A DNA stretch of 64,000 bases from Chloroflexota bacterium (GCA_016838895.1 JAEKNU010000012.1:21716-85715); one strand, 5' to 3'. Shown: positions 15,677-25,302, counted from the stretch's first letter. A program made the numbers and translations. The notes: generated from the sequence alone by a model not told the origin.

Positions 15677-17269
15677 TTGGGCAAGCTTATTCGTTTTCTT
15701 TTGTTCATTATCATACTCAGTATGATATGTTCTGGCTGCAGAGCATTGCCGATCGTGTCTGAAGAGATTGTTGAATATCCATTGTTGAATCAATCAGAAA
15801 GTACCCATAAAGAAATTATACGGGTGGGAATTAATTCAGAAAATGTTCCATGGACGTATATGCAAAATGGCACATTGGTTGGATTTGAAATGGATTTACT
15901 AAATGAAATTTCCAAACATATGAGTGTGGAATTTGAATATGTTACTGCTCAGCAAAGCACAGTTGTAACCGGGCTGTTGACCGATAAATGGGATATTGCG
16001 GGATCGAGTCTTTTGGTAGGGGACAAGCAATACCAAAATGTTGCCTATGCAGATCCGTATTTTGATGCCGGACTGGCAATTCTGGTGCGCGATGACAGTA
16101 AGCTTAATGTATTTGAAGATATGTTGGATGGCAAATTTGGAGTCGATACTGGTTCAGCTGCGGATCAATGGCTGCAGGATCATCTGGAAATCTATGGTGA
16201 ATACGAAATTCATCGCTATGATAGTGCCATACTTGCATTTCAGGATTTGCAGGCATTGAATATTAATGGGGTGGTGGCAGATTCAGATATTTTGATGTAC
16301 TTTGCTGCCAATCATCCTGGAGTCAAAGTTGCAATTCAGATGGAAGAGACTACTCCTCAGGCATTTGTTTTTCGTCAAGGGGATGTATTGATTGAACAAT
16401 TCAATGCTGCCCAAAATTTGATGAAAGCTGAAGGTACGTTGACTGCTATTTATGAAAAATGGTTTGGTCAATCACCGCTTGTGAGCACTGCTTTAAGTAT
16501 TGCCAATCATGAGCCATTTTCTGTCCCGGATTCATACACCATACCAGATGTGATAAAAGTTGGAATCAATACTCATAATGCACCATGGGAATATATCCAG
16601 GAGGGGGAGATGAGAGGATATGAAGTAGATATACTCAATGAGATTGCGAATCGGCTTGATATTGAAATCGAATACATACCTGCCCAGGAGCAAATCATTG
16701 TATCAGGATTGTTGGCTGGACAATGGGATATGGTTGCTTCTGGATTTGCGATTACGAAAAGCAATATGAATAAAATGGATTTTACCGGTCCATATTTTGA
16801 TCATAATATTGCATTAATGACATTATCGGACAGCACCATCCTGGAGCTTGAGCACCTGGCTGGGGGCAAATTTGCTGTGTTACCCAATTCAAATGCACAA
16901 AAATGGCTGGCCAAAAATATTGAAGCATATGGCCCCTATATTATTGAAGAGTACAGCAATTTAGCCGATGCATATCTTGATTTACAATCAGCACAAATCA
17001 GTGGGGTGATGGCTGAATCCTATGTCTTGATGTACTATGCCGCAGATCATCCAGTGTTTACTATTCCTGTATTTGTGGGCGATCGTACAAGTATTGCATT
17101 GGCAACCAGAAAAAAAGATTCTCTTTGCGATATGTTTAATGAAACCATTAATAGTATGAAAGTAGATGGCAGCTTAATGGGAATCTATGAAAAATGGTTT
17201 GGGGAGTCAATTGTTGACGAAAGTTCCACCAATACAATTTACAAAAACACATTTACTCCGGAGAATTAA
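15677..17269 (+). CDS. lipoprotein with two tandem amino-acid-type solute-binding domains
   Basis: The start is TTG at 15677 because GAGGAGG lies seven bases upstream; an earlier TTG at 15623 lacks a ribosome-binding site. The signal GKLIRFLLFIIILSMICSGC ends in a lipobox-like Cys21. Two bacterial type-3 solute-binding domains follow, at about residues 45-275 and 290-520. Each starts with (I/V)(R/K)VGIN...PW, contains GLL--WD-A and PYFD, and ends with IYEKWFG. They are clear duplicates. Such domains bind polar amino acids for ABC uptake or signal to kinases, but no permease, ATPase or sensor kinase is adjacent. The double-domain layout without a transporter is unusual; it may serve a distant transporter or act as a sensor. 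Confidence 0.85.
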   Translation: MGKLIRFLLFIIILSMICSGCRALPIVSEEIVEYPLLNQSESTHKEIIRVGINSENVPWTYMQNGTLVGFEMDLLNEISKHMSVEFEYVTAQQSTVVTGLLTDKWDIAGSSLLVGDKQYQNVAYADPYFDAGLAILVRDDSKLNVFEDMLDGKFGVDTGSAADQWLQDHLEIYGEYEIHRYDSAILAFQDLQALNINGVVADSDILMYFAANHPGVKVAIQMEETTPQAFVFRQGDVLIEQFNAAQNLMKAEGTLTAIYEKWFGQSPLVSTALSIANHEPFSVPDSYTIPDVIKVGINTHNAPWEYIQEGEMRGYEVDILNEIANRLDIEIEYIPAQEQIIVSGLLAGQWDMVASGFAITKSNMNKMDFTGPYFDHNIALMTLSDSTILELEHLAGGKFAVLPNSNAQKWLAKNIEAYGPYIIEEYSNLADAYLDLQSAQISGVMAESYVLMYYAADHPVFTIPVFVGDRTSIALATRKKDSLCDMFNETINSMKVDGSLMGIYEKWFGESIVDESSTNTIYKNTFTPEN

Positions 17270-17533
17270 TGCTGAAAGGGTTGTGATAAAGAAATTGCAT
17301 ACGAATTTTGATTTACTCCTTGATAGATTTTGAAAAGTCTGAGAGAATGTATTGATTATTTCTGCATAGAATATCCATGATTAATTACTATTTCAAATAT
17401 CCAGCATTTCATGTATTGTAAGAAATGATTATGAAAGTTGCCTGGCAAAAAAAAATGCCTGGTCGTTCAACACGGAAATGAACAGAATCGTTTGCAAAGT
17501 GCAAATTAAGCATTGGAATTGATTGAGGTACGC

Positions 17534-18616
17534 ATGACTGAACAGGAAATCAATTTAACGCGCGGTGTACCACCCATGGAGGTTCTTCCGGTTGAGGAAA
17601 TGATTATTGCCAGTGAGGCAGCATTTAATAATGATGGGCTAAACCTTTTACAGTACACTCACGCGCCAGGCTATGTGCCATTGCTTAATTTGCTAGCTGA
17701 ACGCTATGGCGTCTGCGTTGATCGGGTTTTTACTGGGAATAGTTCCCTGGAAGTGCTGGAATTCATTATTCGAATTTTATTAAAACCAGGTGTACGAGTT
17801 TTTGTAGAATCCCCCAGCTATGATCGTGCAAATAAACTGCTTTTGCGCTCGGGTGCGGATGTGGTGGGCATTCCGTTGGAATCAGATGGCATGGATTTGG
17901 ATGCGTTCGAAGCTGAGTTGAAAAAAGGTGCTCCGACACTATTATATGTGATCCCTGATTTTCAAAATCCAATGGGTACGACGACAAGTGAAGCAAAACG
18001 ACGTCAAATTGCCAAATGGGCGGAAGAGTATGATTTTTATATCGCTGAAGATGCGCCTTACCGCATGCTGCGCTACAAAGGTGACGATATTCAAACATTC
18101 TTATCCATTGTTCCTGAGCGAGTTTTTCATATGTGTTCCCTGTCTAAATTACTGGCACCAGGCTTACGATTGGGATACGCCATTGCACCGGCTGAACAAG
18201 TCAAACGATTGACCGCATGGGCTGCAGATACGTATATTGGTCCTGTAGGGCCTTCCCAGGGCATGGTCTACGAGTACTACCGTATGGGATTGTTTGATAA
18301 GAATGTAGAAAAACTAAAAAAAGTGTATGCGCCACGTCTGGAAGCGTTAGAAGTGGCAGCACGCAAGTATATCCCGGATGCTGAATTTCCAAAACCAGAG
18401 GGAGGTTTCTTCATCAGTCTGACATTGCCAGAAGGCAATACAATGGATTTGCTGCTAAAAAGAGCCCCACAGGTAAACCTGAAAATAACAGATGGACGAG
18501 GATTCTTCCTTAATCCGGCAGATGGAAATCGATTCTTGCGCATTCCATTTTGCACCCTCTCTACGCAAGAAATTGATGAAGCCATGAGACGGATATCCAG
18601 TATACTGGTGAAATAA
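17534..18616 (+). CDS. PLP-dependent aminotransferase, class I/II (2-aminoadipate / MocR-like branch)
   Basis: About 360 residues with fold-type I features: NSSLEVLEFI near the N-terminal third, the Asn in PDFQNPMG, the Asp in AEDAPYR that contacts the PLP nitrogen, and the PLP-binding Lys in CSLSKLLAPGLRLGY. The C-terminal RIPFCT contains the Arg that binds the substrate carboxylate. Overall pattern is closest to alpha-aminoadipate/multi-substrate aminotransferases. The real amino donor is unknown. ATG at 17534 follows GAGG by five bases, so a TTG at 17513 is rejected. The 264-base gap before it shows no gene. Confidence 0.88.
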   Translation: MTEQEINLTRGVPPMEVLPVEEMIIASEAAFNNDGLNLLQYTHAPGYVPLLNLLAERYGVCVDRVFTGNSSLEVLEFIIRILLKPGVRVFVESPSYDRANKLLLRSGADVVGIPLESDGMDLDAFEAELKKGAPTLLYVIPDFQNPMGTTTSEAKRRQIAKWAEEYDFYIAEDAPYRMLRYKGDDIQTFLSIVPERVFHMCSLSKLLAPGLRLGYAIAPAEQVKRLTAWAADTYIGPVGPSQGMVYEYYRMGLFDKNVEKLKKVYAPRLEALEVAARKYIPDAEFPKPEGGFFISLTLPEGNTMDLLLKRAPQVNLKITDGRGFFLNPADGNRFLRIPFCTLSTQEIDEAMRRISSILVK

Positions 18617-18951
18617 TGGATTTGAAAATAAGATAATGAAAATAACTGGTCAGCAATTTGCTGACCAGTTTGTACGGTAGAATCTTGAGCGGAATTTAAA
18701 AATTGCAACTTAACAATTAAGCAGTTAATAGTCCATTCCCACAAAATGTGTGTATCGTAAGATGTCTATTTTAACCTATCGGCAATTTGGGGAGGTTGAT
18801 AGTAGATATTGTGGGAGATTCTGGTTTCGCCAGGTGAAATAGAAATTTATACATTGGGGTAAATGGTCTAAAAATTTGCTTAAGAGTACAATAATATTCA
18901 GATTGTCATAATTTTTGTCATTGATTGGGAATAAAACAATAGGAGAGGATT
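18617..18951. other. 335-base intergenic region with a perfect inverted repeat
   Basis: A 27-base perfect inverted repeat at 18644-18670 has arms AACTGGTCAGCAA and TTGCTGACCAGTT around one base. It can form a strong hairpin 28 bases after the aminotransferase stop and is probably its terminator, though only a short T-tract follows. The remainder is AT-rich with no gene. The hydantoinase gene's RBS AGGAGAGG is at 18941-18948. I could not settle on a promoter. Confidence 0.55.
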
Positions 18952-20316
18952 ATGAACGGCACTTTGGATACCTTGATAAAAGGTGGATTGGTGGTCAATG
19001 CGGAAGGTTTCCTTCGGGCTGATGTAGGTATCCGCCAGGAACGAATTGTGGAAGTTTCAGTGGAAATTGATGATTCCCGAGCCAGTAAAGTAATCGATGC
19101 AACTGGCAAGTATATTATGCCAGGTGTCATCGATCCACATTCCCATCCGGTTTATGTAGACGATATCGGTGATATGTCCATCACTGCTGCCTTTGGTGGG
19201 GTAACCAGTCAAATTCATTTTGCTTACGTAAAACCAGACATGCAAGTTCTTCCGGTTTTGGAAGAATTTCGCAACGATGGTGAGAAGAAATCCGTAGGTG
19301 ATTTTGCATTGCATTTGGGTTTATTCGATGTTGAGCATCAGATCACGGATCTTGAAAAGGCGTTCCAATATGGGGTGACTTCCTTCAAGGTATTTATGAC
19401 CTATGCCAAGCTGCAATGGATGACTGATGATTATTGGCTGACAGCCGTCATGGATGTAGCAGCTAAAAACAAAGGCTTAACCATGGTCCATGCTGAGAAT
19501 GGTCTGGCAACGGATTATATTGAAGACAAGTTAATTCGGGAGGGACGAGTTAGCCCCGATACTTTTACAATGATGCGCCCGGATATTTTGGAGGCTGAAG
19601 CCACCAACCGGGCGATTTCTTTAGCTCGGGTGATGGGGAGTGCTTTATATGTCGTTCATAATAGTGCTGGCGCGAATGTTGAATTATTTGATCGAGTTCG
19701 ACAAGAAGGTTGGCCAATTATTGGAGAAACCTGTCCACAGTATCTCACTCTGACTGAAGAAGTCACTAAAAAGAAAAAAGCCCTCGCAAAAATAGGACCA
19801 CCATTACGCACCGAGAAAGATAACGAAATGCTCTGGGATGGCATTGCCCGAGGTGTGTTGCACACCATTGGCAGTGATTCAGCAGCCAAAGCAAAATCGA
19901 TTGATGATGATTTCTTTGATGCACCTTATGGATCGCCACAAGTAGAAACCATGCTGCGCATGATTCATCATCGCGGGGTAAATAGTGGAAAATTATCCAT
20001 GCCGCGATTAGTGGAAATTATGTCAACCAATGTTGCAAAGGTCTTTGGGCTTTACCCCCAAAAAGGTGTCATTCAGTCTGGTTCCGATGCAGATATTGTA
20101 ATATTTGATCCTGCAAAACGGGAAATCATCAGCGCAGCTGAGCAGCATTCAAATGCCGGATATACCTTGTATGAGGGTACGGAAATTCTTGGTGCACCAA
20201 TCCTTACTATGGTTCGTGGTGAGGTTGTTGTGGATGGAAAAGAATTAGTCGGAAAACCCGGGCGTGCAAAATTCCTGGAAACAGACACTTCTGGTGTATA
20301 TGAAGGACTTTTTTAA
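18952..20316 (+). CDS. cyclic amidohydrolase, hydantoinase/dihydropyrimidinase family
   Basis: This 454-residue member of the metal-dependent amidohydrolase superfamily has the metal-binding HxH in GVIDPHSHP (about 60-68). The carboxylated Lys is in TSFKVFMTY (about 147-155), a His in MVHAEN, another in YVVHNSA and an Asp in HTIGSDSA. The Lys-containing TSFK motif and length place it with hydantoinases/dihydropyrimidinases, which open cyclic ureides, rather than class I dihydroorotases that lack it. It sits 63 bases before pyrB and is probably co-transcribed. The pairing suggests pyrimidine metabolism, or a dihydroorotase role filled by a hydantoinase-like enzyme. Exact substrate open. Confidence 0.82.
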   Translation: MNGTLDTLIKGGLVVNAEGFLRADVGIRQERIVEVSVEIDDSRASKVIDATGKYIMPGVIDPHSHPVYVDDIGDMSITAAFGGVTSQIHFAYVKPDMQVLPVLEEFRNDGEKKSVGDFALHLGLFDVEHQITDLEKAFQYGVTSFKVFMTYAKLQWMTDDYWLTAVMDVAAKNKGLTMVHAENGLATDYIEDKLIREGRVSPDTFTMMRPDILEAEATNRAISLARVMGSALYVVHNSAGANVELFDRVRQEGWPIIGETCPQYLTLTEEVTKKKKALAKIGPPLRTEKDNEMLWDGIARGVLHTIGSDSAAKAKSIDDDFFDAPYGSPQVETMLRMIHHRGVNSGKLSMPRLVEIMSTNVAKVFGLYPQKGVIQSGSDADIVIFDPAKREIISAAEQHSNAGYTLYEGTEILGAPILTMVRGEVVVDGKELVGKPGRAKFLETDTSGVYEGLF

Positions 20317-20379
20317 CAAAACCTTGTCTGGTAAATCCCATGAGACCAGCGATAGCAAATGTGAAGTGAGGCAAAAATA

Positions 20380-21315
20380 ATGGCAACATCATTAAAAAAC
20401 AAAGATATTATCAATACCAAGGAATTGAGTGTTGAGGAAATCAACCTCATTATGGAAACTGCTGCAAAGTATGAACGGATTATGGATGAAGGCGGTCGAT
20501 TGTTGAACATGGCAGGAAAAGTACTGTGTACATTTTTCTATGAGCCTTCCACTCGAACTCGCCTATCCTTTGAAACTGCCATGCTGCGTTTAGGCGGACA
20601 GGTTGTTTCAGTGGCTGCAGCTACAACATCAAGCTCTGCAAAAAAAGGGGAAACCGTATTTGATACCGGGAAAATGGTGCAGGCATATTCGGATATCGCT
20701 GTAATTCGACATCCTGTTGTTGGCAGTGCCCAGGAATTGGCAGATGGATCCGATGTGCCAGTCATTAACGGTGGGGATGGCGCCGGTCAGCATCCTACTC
20801 AATCCTTGCTTGATATGTATACCATCCTCAAGGAAAAGGGCAAAATTGAAGGTTTGACGATTGCCTTGGCAGGTGATTTGCGCAATGGACGCACAGTACA
20901 TTCGCTTTCGCTGTTGTTATCCCGTTTTGGTGTGAAATTCTATTTTGTTTCCCCCAAAGCTTTGGCGATGCCCTCGGAAATAACCGACGAATTGCGCGCC
21001 AACGATGTTGATATTACCGAAACAGAGGATATGCTGGATGCTGTACCGAACTGTGATGTATTGTATATGACCCGTATTCAAGGTGAACGCTTTGATGATC
21101 CGGCTGAATATGAAAAGTATTGTAATGCTTATATTGTAACCATGAATACCGTCCAGGCAGCTAAAGAAGGCATGATTGTGATGCATCCACTACCACGGGT
21201 GAATGAAATTGCAGTTGACGTTGATATGTATGGAGGTGCAGCTTACTTCCGTCAGGCTGCAAATGGTGTCCCTGTACGTATGGCATTGTTGACATTGGTT
21301 ACTGGACAAGAATAA
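20380..21315 (+). CDS. pyrB: aspartate carbamoyltransferase, catalytic chain
   Basis: The enzyme condenses carbamoyl phosphate with aspartate, the committed step of pyrimidine synthesis. Carbamoyl-phosphate motif STRTR in FYEPSTRTRLSFE, the mobile catalytic loop AKKGET (two Lys), GDGAGQHPTQSLLD, GDLRNGRTVHSL, and the aspartate-binding HPLPRVNEI are all present and match the E. coli catalytic chain type. About 311 residues, full length. No regulatory pyrI follows, and no UTP-linked leader is seen. It is the second gene after the hydantoinase-like gene and is followed by a terminator. Confidence 0.92.
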   Translation: MATSLKNKDIINTKELSVEEINLIMETAAKYERIMDEGGRLLNMAGKVLCTFFYEPSTRTRLSFETAMLRLGGQVVSVAAATTSSSAKKGETVFDTGKMVQAYSDIAVIRHPVVGSAQELADGSDVPVINGGDGAGQHPTQSLLDMYTILKEKGKIEGLTIALAGDLRNGRTVHSLSLLLSRFGVKFYFVSPKALAMPSEITDELRANDVDITETEDMLDAVPNCDVLYMTRIQGERFDDPAEYEKYCNAYIVTMNTVQAAKEGMIVMHPLPRVNEIAVDVDMYGGAAYFRQAANGVPVRMALLTLVTGQE

Positions 21316-21345
21316 GATAAAACTTCTAAACTAATATCATACTTG

Positions 21346-21383
21346 CAGCATCTATGGTTTTCACTGTAGATGCTGTTCTTTTC
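21346..21383 (+). terminator. terminator after pyrB
   Basis: CAGCATCTA (21346-21354) and TAGATGCTG (21367-21375) form a 9-bp stem, followed by TTCTTTTC. Confidence 0.85.
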
Positions 21384-21474
21384 TCAATTTGACAACCTAG
21401 CAACAATCAGATTTCCGTCGCTCTGATATTCATCATCTGCAAAATAGACTCTGAAAATAACGCAGGAGAACGGT

Positions 21475-23073
21475 ATGCAAGAGTATGGTAAGAAATTTAG
21501 TGATTATGGAGTAGAAAGACATGGTATTACTGAAAGCCCATTTGTTTATTGGAATTTGACACCAGGTGAATTATACGAAGAAGCAGTTCAACGCAGTGAA
21601 GGATTAATAGTAGAAGATGGACCGTTGCTGGTACACACCGGTAAATATACCGGCAGATCGCCTAATGATAAATTTATTGTGCGTGAGCGAACCAGCGAAG
21701 ATAAAGTATGGTGGGGAAATGTAAATCATCCCTTAAGTGAAGATAAATATACTGATTTTAGCAAACGATTTATTTCCTATGTAAACACACAAAATATTTT
21801 TGTGCAGGATGTTTACGCAGGTACTGATCCAGAGCATCGATTGGCTGTAAGGCTGATTTCAAATACGGCCTGGCAAAGTTTGTATGCACATAATATGTTT
21901 ATTCAGCCAACGGCAGAAGAACAGGAACATTTCAATCCTCAATTCTTGTTGATTAGCTGCCCATCATTTAAATCAGATCCGCAGATTGATGGCACGAATT
22001 CTGAAGTTGCGGTTGTGATTAATTTTGGTGAGCAGACAGCATTCGTGGCAGGCAGCTCCTATGCCGGAGAAATAAAGAAGACAATATTTACCATCATGAA
22101 TTATCTGATGCCTAACAAGGGTGTTTTATCCATGCATTGTTCCGCCAATATTGGAGAAAAAGAGGATGCTGCCATTTTATTTGGTTTGAGTGGTACCGGA
22201 AAAACAACCTTGTCAACGGATCCCGATCGGCGATTGATTGGTGATGACGAACATGGATGGGGAAAGCATGGCATTTTCAATTTTGAAGGCGGGTGTTATG
22301 CAAAAGTTATCAACCTCTCTCGTGAGGATGAGCCAGAAATATTTGCCGCTACCCACAAATTTGGTACGATATTGGAAAATGTAGTCTATGAACCGGAAAC
22401 GCGTAAGATTGATTTAAACGATAATGGCATTACCGAAAATACAAGGGCTTCCTATCCACTTTCATCCATTGATAATATCGAAGATAGCGGCAGAGGGGAT
22501 CATCCGAAAAACATCATTTTTCTAACAGCCGATGCCTTTGGCATTTTACCTCCCATCTCAAAATTGACACCTCAGCAAGCCATGTACCATTTTCTTTCAG
22601 GGTATACCGCAAAAGTTGCCGGTACCGAAAAAGGCATTACAGAACCGATTGCAACATTCAGCACCTGCTTTGGCGCACCATTTATGGTTCACCAGCCTAC
22701 GGTTTATGCAAATATGTTGGGTGATTTGATTAAAAAACATAAAGTGAACTGCTGGTTGGTCAATACTGGGTGGAGCGGAGGTGCTTATGGCGTGGGCAGT
22801 CGAATGAAAATTGCTTATACACGTACAATGGTACATACCGCGATTTTAGGTGAGTTAGATTCTGTATCTTATACGAAGGATGTCGTATTTGGTGTGTTCG
22901 TACCTGATACCTGTGAAAATGTGCCCTGCGAAGTATTGCATCCCCGCCAAACCTGGGATGATAAAAAGGCATATGATGAAACGGCGGCCAGGTTGGCAGA
23001 TATGTTTAAAAAGAACTTTGAACAATTTAGAGGTGGTGTTCCATCTGAGATTCTTGCAGCCGGACCGAAATAG
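21475..23073 (+). CDS. pckA: phosphoenolpyruvate carboxykinase (ATP)
   Basis: This 532-residue cytosolic enzyme converts oxaloacetate and ATP to PEP, CO2 and ADP in gluconeogenesis. The P-loop GLSGTGKTTLS with the following DPDRRLIGDDEHGW (kinase-1a and -2 motifs) is diagnostic of the ATP-dependent type. The N-terminal TGKYTGRSPNDKF holds the oxaloacetate-binding Arg. RBS GCAGGAGAA precedes the ATG. A bidirectional terminator follows. It is a single-gene unit with no link to the pyrimidine genes beyond position. Confidence 0.97.
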   Translation: MQEYGKKFSDYGVERHGITESPFVYWNLTPGELYEEAVQRSEGLIVEDGPLLVHTGKYTGRSPNDKFIVRERTSEDKVWWGNVNHPLSEDKYTDFSKRFISYVNTQNIFVQDVYAGTDPEHRLAVRLISNTAWQSLYAHNMFIQPTAEEQEHFNPQFLLISCPSFKSDPQIDGTNSEVAVVINFGEQTAFVAGSSYAGEIKKTIFTIMNYLMPNKGVLSMHCSANIGEKEDAAILFGLSGTGKTTLSTDPDRRLIGDDEHGWGKHGIFNFEGGCYAKVINLSREDEPEIFAATHKFGTILENVVYEPETRKIDLNDNGITENTRASYPLSSIDNIEDSGRGDHPKNIIFLTADAFGILPPISKLTPQQAMYHFLSGYTAKVAGTEKGITEPIATFSTCFGAPFMVHQPTVYANMLGDLIKKHKVNCWLVNTGWSGGAYGVGSRMKIAYTRTMVHTAILGELDSVSYTKDVVFGVFVPDTCENVPCEVLHPRQTWDDKKAYDETAARLADMFKKNFEQFRGGVPSEILAAGPK

Positions 23074-23091
23074 AATACCTAAATGTGGAAT

Positions 23092-23128
23092 AAAAACCGG
23101 CTGCAGGTCATTGTTACAGCCGGTTTTT
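23092..23128. terminator. bidirectional terminator between pckA and the AEC carrier
   Basis: AAAAACCGGCTG (23092-23103) and CAGCCGGTTTTT (23117-23128) form a 12-bp perfect stem with A-run and T-run in both directions, between two convergent genes. Confidence 0.92.
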
Positions 23129-23133
23129 AATTG

Positions 23134-24084
23134 TTAAACAGGATTCATTGTAAAATAAATCAGGAATAGTCCAACTGAGATCGCGGTATGGATGGTTAGT
23201 ACATTATTGATATATTGCTTCTCTTTTGGAGCCAGATTCGTCCTGGCGTAAAGAGCAACAATAAATGGAGGTGGCAAAATAAATAATGTAAATAATGCGA
23301 TCTGGAAAAATGGCTCCAATTGCAAAAATTCTTGAATCAGGAAATGATTGATCAGGAAAATCATGGGCAATAAAATACTCAACCGTATGGCAATTACCCC
23401 AAAGGCGTCTTTCAAGGTTTCCCGGTCAATGACAAATCCATACCCAACGATGATTAAGATTAGCGGTACGGTTAGATTGCCTAAAAAGTTGAAAGTAGGA
23501 ATTAATGCGCCAGAAAGTGGTAACTGGTAAAATGCGTCTCTGAAACCTAAACCGTTTAGCAGCATACTGAGCAGTATGGCAATAACGACAGGGGCTGATA
23601 TGAATGAACGTAATATTTCTTTTGGTTTTTGTGCACCATCTCGTTTCAGTAATAATAATGGAACAAAAATAAACCAGATAAAAATTTCATGTCCCAGTGC
23701 TGTAATCGCAATGAAGCCAATTTTATCCAACCCGTAGGCAGCACCAAACAAGCTAATGCCTAACATACCGTATTCAAAACCAGTTGTCAGATAGGGAAAA
23801 TAATCGTATTCAATCTTGAATAATTTTTTTACCAGGAAGCCTAGTAATAGTAAAACAATACATAATAAGAAAATCAATCCAAATATCAGTAAATATGATT
23901 TTTTTAGCTCCATATTGAGAAAGGATACAAAAAGTACTGCCGGTAAAGCTAGATTGAGAACGATTTTCCTCAATTCATTTATCGTTTTATCACTAAGGAA
24001 ATGTTTTTTTCGAATCCAAAATCCTAATGCGATCAGAAATAAAATTGGCAGAACCTGATTTATGATGTCGAACGCTTTTTCCAT
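23134..24084 (-). CDS. AEC-family (auxin efflux carrier-like) membrane transporter
   Basis: 316 residues with about ten hydrophobic helices. The first has the family pattern LPILFLIALGFWIRKK followed by a helix with LNLALPAVLF. The second half repeats this with NFLGNLTVPLILIIVGYGF, matching the inverted-repeat, crossover-Pro architecture of AEC carriers. Bacterial members move organic acids such as malate or malonate. Its position convergent with pckA could hint at a dicarboxylate link, but this is only suggestive. Confidence 0.82.
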   Translation of the reverse strand: MEKAFDIINQVLPILFLIALGFWIRKKHFLSDKTINELRKIVLNLALPAVLFVSFLNMELKKSYLLIFGLIFLLCIVLLLLGFLVKKLFKIEYDYFPYLTTGFEYGMLGISLFGAAYGLDKIGFIAITALGHEIFIWFIFVPLLLLKRDGAQKPKEILRSFISAPVVIAILLSMLLNGLGFRDAFYQLPLSGALIPTFNFLGNLTVPLILIIVGYGFVIDRETLKDAFGVIAIRLSILLPMIFLINHFLIQEFLQLEPFFQIALFTLFILPPPFIVALYARTNLAPKEKQYINNVLTIHTAISVGLFLIYFTMNPV

Positions 24085-24192
24085 AATTTACCTTGAATGT
24101 TCTTAACAATAAAAAGATTTTAATTTGATTGTAAGTAGAAAGGCATATTCTATTTCATTTTGTTGAATTATGCAAATTTACCTATTTACTGG

Positions 24193-24229
24193 CAAAAAGG
24201 TAGCGCCGGATTTAATGATATCTGACGCT
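24193..24229 (-). terminator. terminator of the diguanylate cyclase gene
   Basis: On the minus strand AGCGTCAGAT and ATCCGGCGCT pair (one wobble, one mismatch) around 8 bases, then TACCTTTTTG. It lies about 25 bases after the stop. Confidence 0.6.
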
Positions 24230-24253
24230 TTTATTATCAAACAGGGGTATCAA

Positions 24254-25174
24254 TTATTCAGGAATTTGGGGGGCTGTAAAATAGCGGAATGTGTTTCTAG
24301 TCGCTTTGGCCTGATACATGGCATGATCTGCCGCCTTGGTCAATGACGAGGCGTCTTTACCGTCTTGTGGATATAAGCTGATGCCGATTGAAGCACTGAT
24401 TTTCTCTCCAATTGCACTGAGCTTTTTGTCTTTACTCAATTCATCTAAAATTCGTTTGGCGATCATTTCCGGTTCTATAACTTTATTGATTGATTCAATC
24501 AGAATAACAAATTCATCGCCACCAATTCTGGCAACGGTGTCTGAATCGCGGAAAATGCCTTTCAGTAAATTGCTGACTTCTTTAAGCATACGGTCACCTG
24601 TATCATGTCCTAAATGATCATTGATCAGCTTGAAATTATCCAGATCAATGTACATAACAGCGAATTGCGTTTTTTGGCGCTTTGCGCGCAAGATGGCATG
24701 ATCCAGACGATTGAAGAAAAGATAGCGATTGGGTAATGAAGTCAGGATATCATGAGTGGCAACGTGTTGAAGATCTAACTCGGTTCTTTTAAGGTCGTTT
24801 ATCTCTCTGGTAATCCCCAATAAACCGATAATTTTCCCTTCTGCATTTCGTAGCGGGAGCTTTGATGTTAATGTCCAGTTTGGTTCTCCATTTTCTAACG
24901 AATGACTTTCGACCAAACCAATAAGGGGCTGCCCGGTTTCCATAACATGCAAATCATCAATTTGGGTTTTTTGTCCAAATTCTTCACCATACAGATCCGT
25001 ATCTGTTTTTCCGATCAGGACGTCAATACTTTCCAGGTTATTGGTAATGGCCATTTTACGGCTGGCTCGCAATATACGACATTGACGATCTTTAAAATAT
25101 ATACTATCCGCCACATTTTCCATGATGGCATTTAAAAACCAGGCCTCTTCCATATTTTGTAATTCGTTGTCCAT
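24254..25174 (-). CDS. PAS-GGDEF diguanylate cyclase
   Basis: A PAS domain fills about residues 12-130 (SIYFKDRQCRILRASRKMA, ending with GLLGITREINDLKR). The GGDEF domain (about 140-300) has the intact active-site motif RIGGDEF, so it should make cyclic di-GMP. The inhibitory I-site RDSD stands exactly five residues before GGDEF, so feedback by product is expected. There is no transmembrane segment, hence a soluble sensor-cyclase. Cofactor of the PAS domain is not evident. A PilZ protein at 61655-62470 could be one of its downstream effectors in the cell. Confidence 0.93.
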   Translation of the reverse strand: MDNELQNMEEAWFLNAIMENVADSIYFKDRQCRILRASRKMAITNNLESIDVLIGKTDTDLYGEEFGQKTQIDDLHVMETGQPLIGLVESHSLENGEPNWTLTSKLPLRNAEGKIIGLLGITREINDLKRTELDLQHVATHDILTSLPNRYLFFNRLDHAILRAKRQKTQFAVMYIDLDNFKLINDHLGHDTGDRMLKEVSNLLKGIFRDSDTVARIGGDEFVILIESINKVIEPEMIAKRILDELSKDKKLSAIGEKISASIGISLYPQDGKDASSLTKAADHAMYQAKATRNTFRYFTAPQIPE

Positions 25175-25302
25175 GATTAAATTTCCTGTAAGATCACTTG
25201 TCTTTTATTCATTTTATAGATAAAAATGTCCGAATATGATTTATTCTAGCGAAAAATTTTGTAAAAAAGGTGTAAGAACCAATCAAGGGTGTTGATTTGA
25301 GT

